A stretch of 16,647 bases of DNA from Bog-756 sp037141235 (lineage in GTDB: Bacteria > Actinomycetota > Acidimicrobiia > Acidimicrobiales > RAAP-2): assembly GCA_037141235.1 (NCBI GenBank), contig JBAXCY010000047.1:1-16647 (forward strand), in the 5' to 3' direction. Positions 13,312 to 16,647 of the stretch are shown in pieces (position 1 is the stretch's first letter; every line of letters starts with the position of its first letter). The notes beneath the pieces were generated by a model. It saw only the letters and a list, made by a program, of their open reading frames with translations. It was not told the DNA's origin and did no database searches. Made by a program: the position numbers and the translations under genes.

Positions 13312-16300
13312 ATGACGCGCGTGATGACCTCGGTCGACAAGGCGAACCTAGAACGAATCGTTGGCCCGGCGACCTTCGCTCGGGGCTGGGCGTACGCACG
13401 CACCGGGGCGGTGCGGAATAGTCAATGGACGCTGGATGGAATCCGCCTGGTCGGTGAGGTGCAAGGCAGCGGCATCGGGATGTACAGCGTCGAAGTAGTT
13501 GTCACCACATCGCCCACCGGTCTGGTGACCGACATCGATGGCGCCTGCACCTGCCCCGTCGTCTACAACTGCAAGCACGCCGTGGCACTACTTCTCGCAG
13601 ACAGCAGCGAGCCGGCTACCGCTCCGATGTTGACGCTGGTGCGCAACGATGCCTCCTCCACCGACCCGGCGGCACCCTCGACCGACTGGGAACGCACGCT
13701 CCAACCGTTGGTTTCATTGGACGAAGAAGGTCCCACGGGTGGGCTCAGGTCGTCGGCCACAGATCTTGGCCTCCAGTTCGAACTGGTGGTGGCCCCGCCG
13801 ACCACACCTCGTCGATCCACCCTGCCCACCTCTGGGATCCGACTGCGCCCGGTCATTCGCAATCCCAACAGCCGCAGCTGGGTCCGGACTGGTATCTCGT
13901 GGTCGCGCCTCGGCCAGCAGTACTCGTATGGACGTCTTGGGCTTACCTCCGAAGCGCACCTAGCCATCCTCACCGAGTTGCTGGCCCTGAGCCGGCTGTC
14001 CAACCCGAAGAGCTACTACGCCCCAACAGAGGATGTCGTCTGGCTCCAGACCATCAACAGCCGTCGCCTGTGGGATCTGTTGCGCGAGGCCGCAGATATT
14101 GGGCTGCCACTGCTGCTGAGCGGGCGCCAAGCCGGACCGGTCGACTACCGACCCGAACCAGCACAGATCAGGATCAACGCGGCCCGCGAAGAGGCGGGCA
14201 TCGTGCTGCGTCCCCAGGTCATCGCCGATGGCAACGAAGTACCGCTCACCTCGGTGCTCTTCATCGGCGAGCCGGCCCACGGCATCGCATGGTGGGGACT
14301 TCCCACTGCGTCATCAGGGACCCCGTCCCAGATCTCCCTGGCCGCCCTCGAAACTCCCATCGACGAACGCACTCGTACCTTCCTGGCCACGTCCGCCGTA
14401 CGCATCCCGCCGAGGGACGAGGAGCGGTTCCTCCGCGATCTCTACCCGGCGCTGCGGCGCAGGATCGTGGTCCGATCGAGCGACGGATCTGTCGACCTTC
14501 CCGAACTGCCGGCCGCTCGGCTAGTACTCACGATCCGCCACGGCGAGGGCCACCAACTCGAGCTGGTCTGGGCGCGCAGCGCAGTGGGCGCCACGTGGAC
14601 CGAGGAGCTGTGGGATGCCCAAAGCTGGATGGGCGACCGTGCCGCCGAAGACCGCATCATCCGCGCCGTGACGGGCATCCTCGGTACCGGATCCGAGCTA
14701 CTCCAGCCCACCGCGACCGGCGAGCGGCTGGCTCCCAAGGTCACGCTCAGTGGCATCGACGCCGTGCGCTTCGTGGCCGAAACACTCCCCCTGCTCGAAG
14801 ACATCGCCGAGGTGGACGTCGTCCGGTCCGGTGACCGGCTCGAGTACCGCGAGGCCGTCGAGGCTCCCGTGGTCAACCTCGGCGGGGCCCCGTCGACTTC
14901 GACCGACTGGTTCGACCTGACCGTCACTGTGACTGTGGGGGGCGAAGGCGTCCCGTTCGGCGAGCTTTTCGTGGCCCTGGCCGAGGGCCAGTCGCATCTG
15001 ATCCTGCCGTCGGGGACATACTTTTCCCTCGACCGCGAGGAGCTTCGCCAGCTCGCCACACTCATCGCCGAAGCCCGGATCCTCGACGACCACCCCGGTG
15101 AGGGCCTGCGGATCAACCGCTTCCAGGCCAGCCTGTGGGAAGACCTCCAGAGGCTCGGTGTCATCTCGGCCCAAGCCCAGGAGTGGGAGAAGTCGGTACG
15201 AGCGCTGACCGAAGCCAGCGATCGGATCGAGCACAAGGTGCCGACCACGCTCCAAGCGACGCTGCGGCCCTACCAGCTCACCGGCTTCAACTGGTTGGCC
15301 TATCTCTTCGAGCACAACCTGGGCGGCGTGCTGGCCGACGACATGGGACTCGGCAAGACGATCCAGGCGCTCGCTCTCATGTGCCACACCCGAGAAAAGG
15401 GCCTCACTGACGCACCATTCCTGGTGGTGGCACCTACCAGCGTGGTCGGAAACTGGGCCGCAGAGTGTCGCCGGTTCGCACCAGACCTTGTTCCGGTGAC
15501 CGTCAACGAGACCAAGCGGCGCCGAGGGGCGGCACTAGCCGATGCGGTGGCCGGAGCCGATGTGGTGATCACGTCGTATGCCCTGTTCCGGCTCGAGTAC
15601 GACGAGTACGCGGCCATCGGGTGGGCCGGGCTCTTCCTGGACGAGGCACAGTTCGCCAAGAACCGGGGATCTCAGGCCTACCGCTATGCGCGGACACTGC
15701 CCGCTCCCTTCAAGGTGGCCATGACCGGGACGCCGATCGAAAACAACCTGATGGAGCTGTGGTCGTTGCTGTCGATCGCGGCTCCAGGGCTCTTCCCCAG
15801 TCCCGATCGGTTCACCGAGTATTACCGGAACCCGATCGAAAAGAAGGGCGACAGCGAGCGCCTGGCCCAGCTCCGACGTCGGGTCCGTCCGCTGATGCTG
15901 CGCCGCACCAAGGACCAGGTCGTCCGCGATCTCCCCGACAAACAAGAGCAGATCCTCGAACTCGATCTGCACCCGAAGCAGAAGAAGCTCTACCAGACAT
16001 ACCTGCAACGGGAGCGCCAGAAGGTGCTCGGCCTGATCGGGGATGTGCAGAAGAACCGCTTTGAGATCTTCCGCTCGCTAACGCTGCTGCGCCAGGCCAG
16101 CTTGGACATGTCGTTGGTCGACGCCGAACACGCCAACGTCCCGTCCACCAAGCTCGATGCGCTGATGGAGCTCCTCGAGGACATCGCCGCCGACGGCCAC
16201 CGAGCCCTGGTGTTCAGCCAGTTCACCCGGTTCCTAACTCTGGCCAAGGGGCGGATCGAGGACGCCGGGATCGAGCACTGCTACCTCGACGGGAGGACCC

Positions 16301-16647
16301 GCAAGCGCGACCAGGTGATCGACGGCTTCCGCAGTGGCACCGCGCCGGTATTCCTCATCAGCCTCAAAGCCGGTGGGTTCGGCCTCAACCTGACCGAAGC
16401 CGACTACTGCATCATCCTCGACCCATGGTGGAACCCGGCCACCGAAGCCCAAGCGGTGGACAGGATCCATCGCATCGGCCAGACCAAGAAGGTCATGGTC
16501 TATCGCTTGGTGGCCAAGGACACCATCGAGGAGAAGGTCATGGCGCTCAAGGCCAAGAAGTCGGCGCTCTTCGCCAATGTCATGGACTCCGGAGACTTCG
16601 AGTCGGGGGCCATGACCGCCTCGGACATCGCTGAGCTCCTGGGCTGA
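13312..16647 (+). CDS. SWIM zinc-finger SNF2-family helicase
   Basis: 1,111 residues if read from ATG 13312. GGGAG at 13306-13310 is too close to this codon, so GTG 13321 or ATG 13324 may be the true start. Near the N-terminus GACTCPVVYNCKHA (77-90) is a SWIM finger, CxC...CxH with C79, C81, C87 and H89. Residues about 100-640 fit the region associated with bacterial SNF2 proteins. The ATPase core starts at LRPYQLTGFNWL (651) and shows ADDMGLGKTIQA (K682, Walker A), VVAPTSVVGNW, LDEAQFAKN (D777-Q780, DEAQ box), MTGTPIENNLMELWSLL, VFSQFTRFLTL, LKAGGFGLNLTEAD and QAVDRIHRIGQT (from 1047, motif VI). Such enzymes move along double-stranded DNA and remodel bound proteins; bacterial targets are mostly unknown. 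The gene ends at the last base of the window, so downstream partners cannot be seen. It diverges from hrpB. Confidence 0.93.
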   Translation: MTRVMTSVDKANLERIVGPATFARGWAYARTGAVRNSQWTLDGIRLVGEVQGSGIGMYSVEVVVTTSPTGLVTDIDGACTCPVVYNCKHAVALLLADSSEPATAPMLTLVRNDASSTDPAAPSTDWERTLQPLVSLDEEGPTGGLRSSATDLGLQFELVVAPPTTPRRSTLPTSGIRLRPVIRNPNSRSWVRTGISWSRLGQQYSYGRLGLTSEAHLAILTELLALSRLSNPKSYYAPTEDVVWLQTINSRRLWDLLREAADIGLPLLLSGRQAGPVDYRPEPAQIRINAAREEAGIVLRPQVIADGNEVPLTSVLFIGEPAHGIAWWGLPTASSGTPSQISLAALETPIDERTRTFLATSAVRIPPRDEERFLRDLYPALRRRIVVRSSDGSVDLPELPAARLVLTIRHGEGHQLELVWARSAVGATWTEELWDAQSWMGDRAAEDRIIRAVTGILGTGSELLQPTATGERLAPKVTLSGIDAVRFVAETLPLLEDIAEVDVVRSGDRLEYREAVEAPVVNLGGAPSTSTDWFDLTVTVTVGGEGVPFGELFVALAEGQSHLILPSGTYFSLDREELRQLATLIAEARILDDHPGEGLRINRFQASLWEDLQRLGVISAQAQEWEKSVRALTEASDRIEHKVPTTLQATLRPYQLTGFNWLAYLFEHNLGGVLADDMGLGKTIQALALMCHTREKGLTDAPFLVVAPTSVVGNWAAECRRFAPDLVPVTVNETKRRRGAALADAVAGADVVITSYALFRLEYDEYAAIGWAGLFLDEAQFAKNRGSQAYRYARTLPAPFKVAMTGTPIENNLMELWSLLSIAAPGLFPSPDRFTEYYRNPIEKKGDSERLAQLRRRVRPLMLRRTKDQVVRDLPDKQEQILELDLHPKQKKLYQTYLQRERQKVLGLIGDVQKNRFEIFRSLTLLRQASLDMSLVDAEHANVPSTKLDALMELLEDIAADGHRALVFSQFTRFLTLAKGRIEDAGIEHCYLDGRTRKRDQVIDGFRSGTAPVFLISLKAGGFGLNLTEADYCIILDPWWNPATEAQAVDRIHRIGQTKKVMVYRLVAKDTIEEKVMALKAKKSALFANVMDSGDFESGAMTASDIAELLG

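Noticed and set aside
12837..13403. 188-codon minus-strand frame over the hrpB-SNF2 gap
   Set aside because: It runs antisense to the tRNA relic and overlaps both real genes' ends; no motif or ribosome site.
13312..16647. SNF2 helicase as the DISARM component DrmD
   Set aside because: The SWIM finger and domain order match general bacterial SNF2 remodellers, and no DISARM methylase, DrmA, DrmB or DrmC gene is present in the window.

Overview
The window is GC-rich and densely coded on both strands. It looks like chromosome from a high-GC actinomycete-type bacterium. Signs of this are the strong G/C preference at third codon positions, GTG/TTG starts, TANNNT-type -10 boxes, hairpins without U-tracts and a helicase HrpB typical of actinobacterial sequences. 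An Acidimicrobiia-like lineage is my guess from overall style only. No phage structural genes, transposases, integrases, rRNA genes or CRISPR arrays were seen.

Left part (1-6150): the last codons of an upstream gene; a strong hairpin; a secreted protein with a C-terminal Ig-like domain followed by a small unknown gene; a DksA/TraR-type zinc-finger protein with a very acidic disordered N-terminus (minus strand); a divergent class V aminotransferase (cysteine-desulfurase-like); a lipoprotein beta-propeller; and a convergent GNAT acetyltransferase. The two divergent starts near 2.7 kb share a 9-bp-arm inverted repeat that could be an operator.

Middle part (6175-10163): a tRNA-Lys(UUU) gene with several non-canonical bases; a secreted RTX-type calcium-binding repeat protein whose locus has a 20-nt exact direct repeat on each side; about 0.7 kb without a convincing gene; and a two-gene unit of a winged-helix AbiEi-like antitoxin/repressor and an AbiEii-like nucleotidyltransferase. 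The genes of this unit overlap by 20 nt. In front of it lies a compact array of three GGGAACTA half-sites surrounding a likely leaderless promoter, so the module looks self-regulated.

Right part (10418-16647): ATP-dependent helicase HrpB on the minus strand, a 395-nt gap, and a 1,111-residue SWIM zinc-finger/SNF2-family helicase on the plus strand that ends at the last base of the window. The gap holds a decayed tRNA-like sequence whose 3' half resembles the tRNA-Lys at 6.2 kb in the same orientation. The two copies therefore bracket the RTX gene, the toxin-antitoxin-like pair and hrpB, as the ends of a decayed tRNA-targeting island would; an old duplicated tRNA is the competing explanation. 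The best candidates for something new are this tRNA-bracketed segment, the triple-half-site operator of the antitoxin/nucleotidyltransferase pair, and the acidic DksA-like protein.
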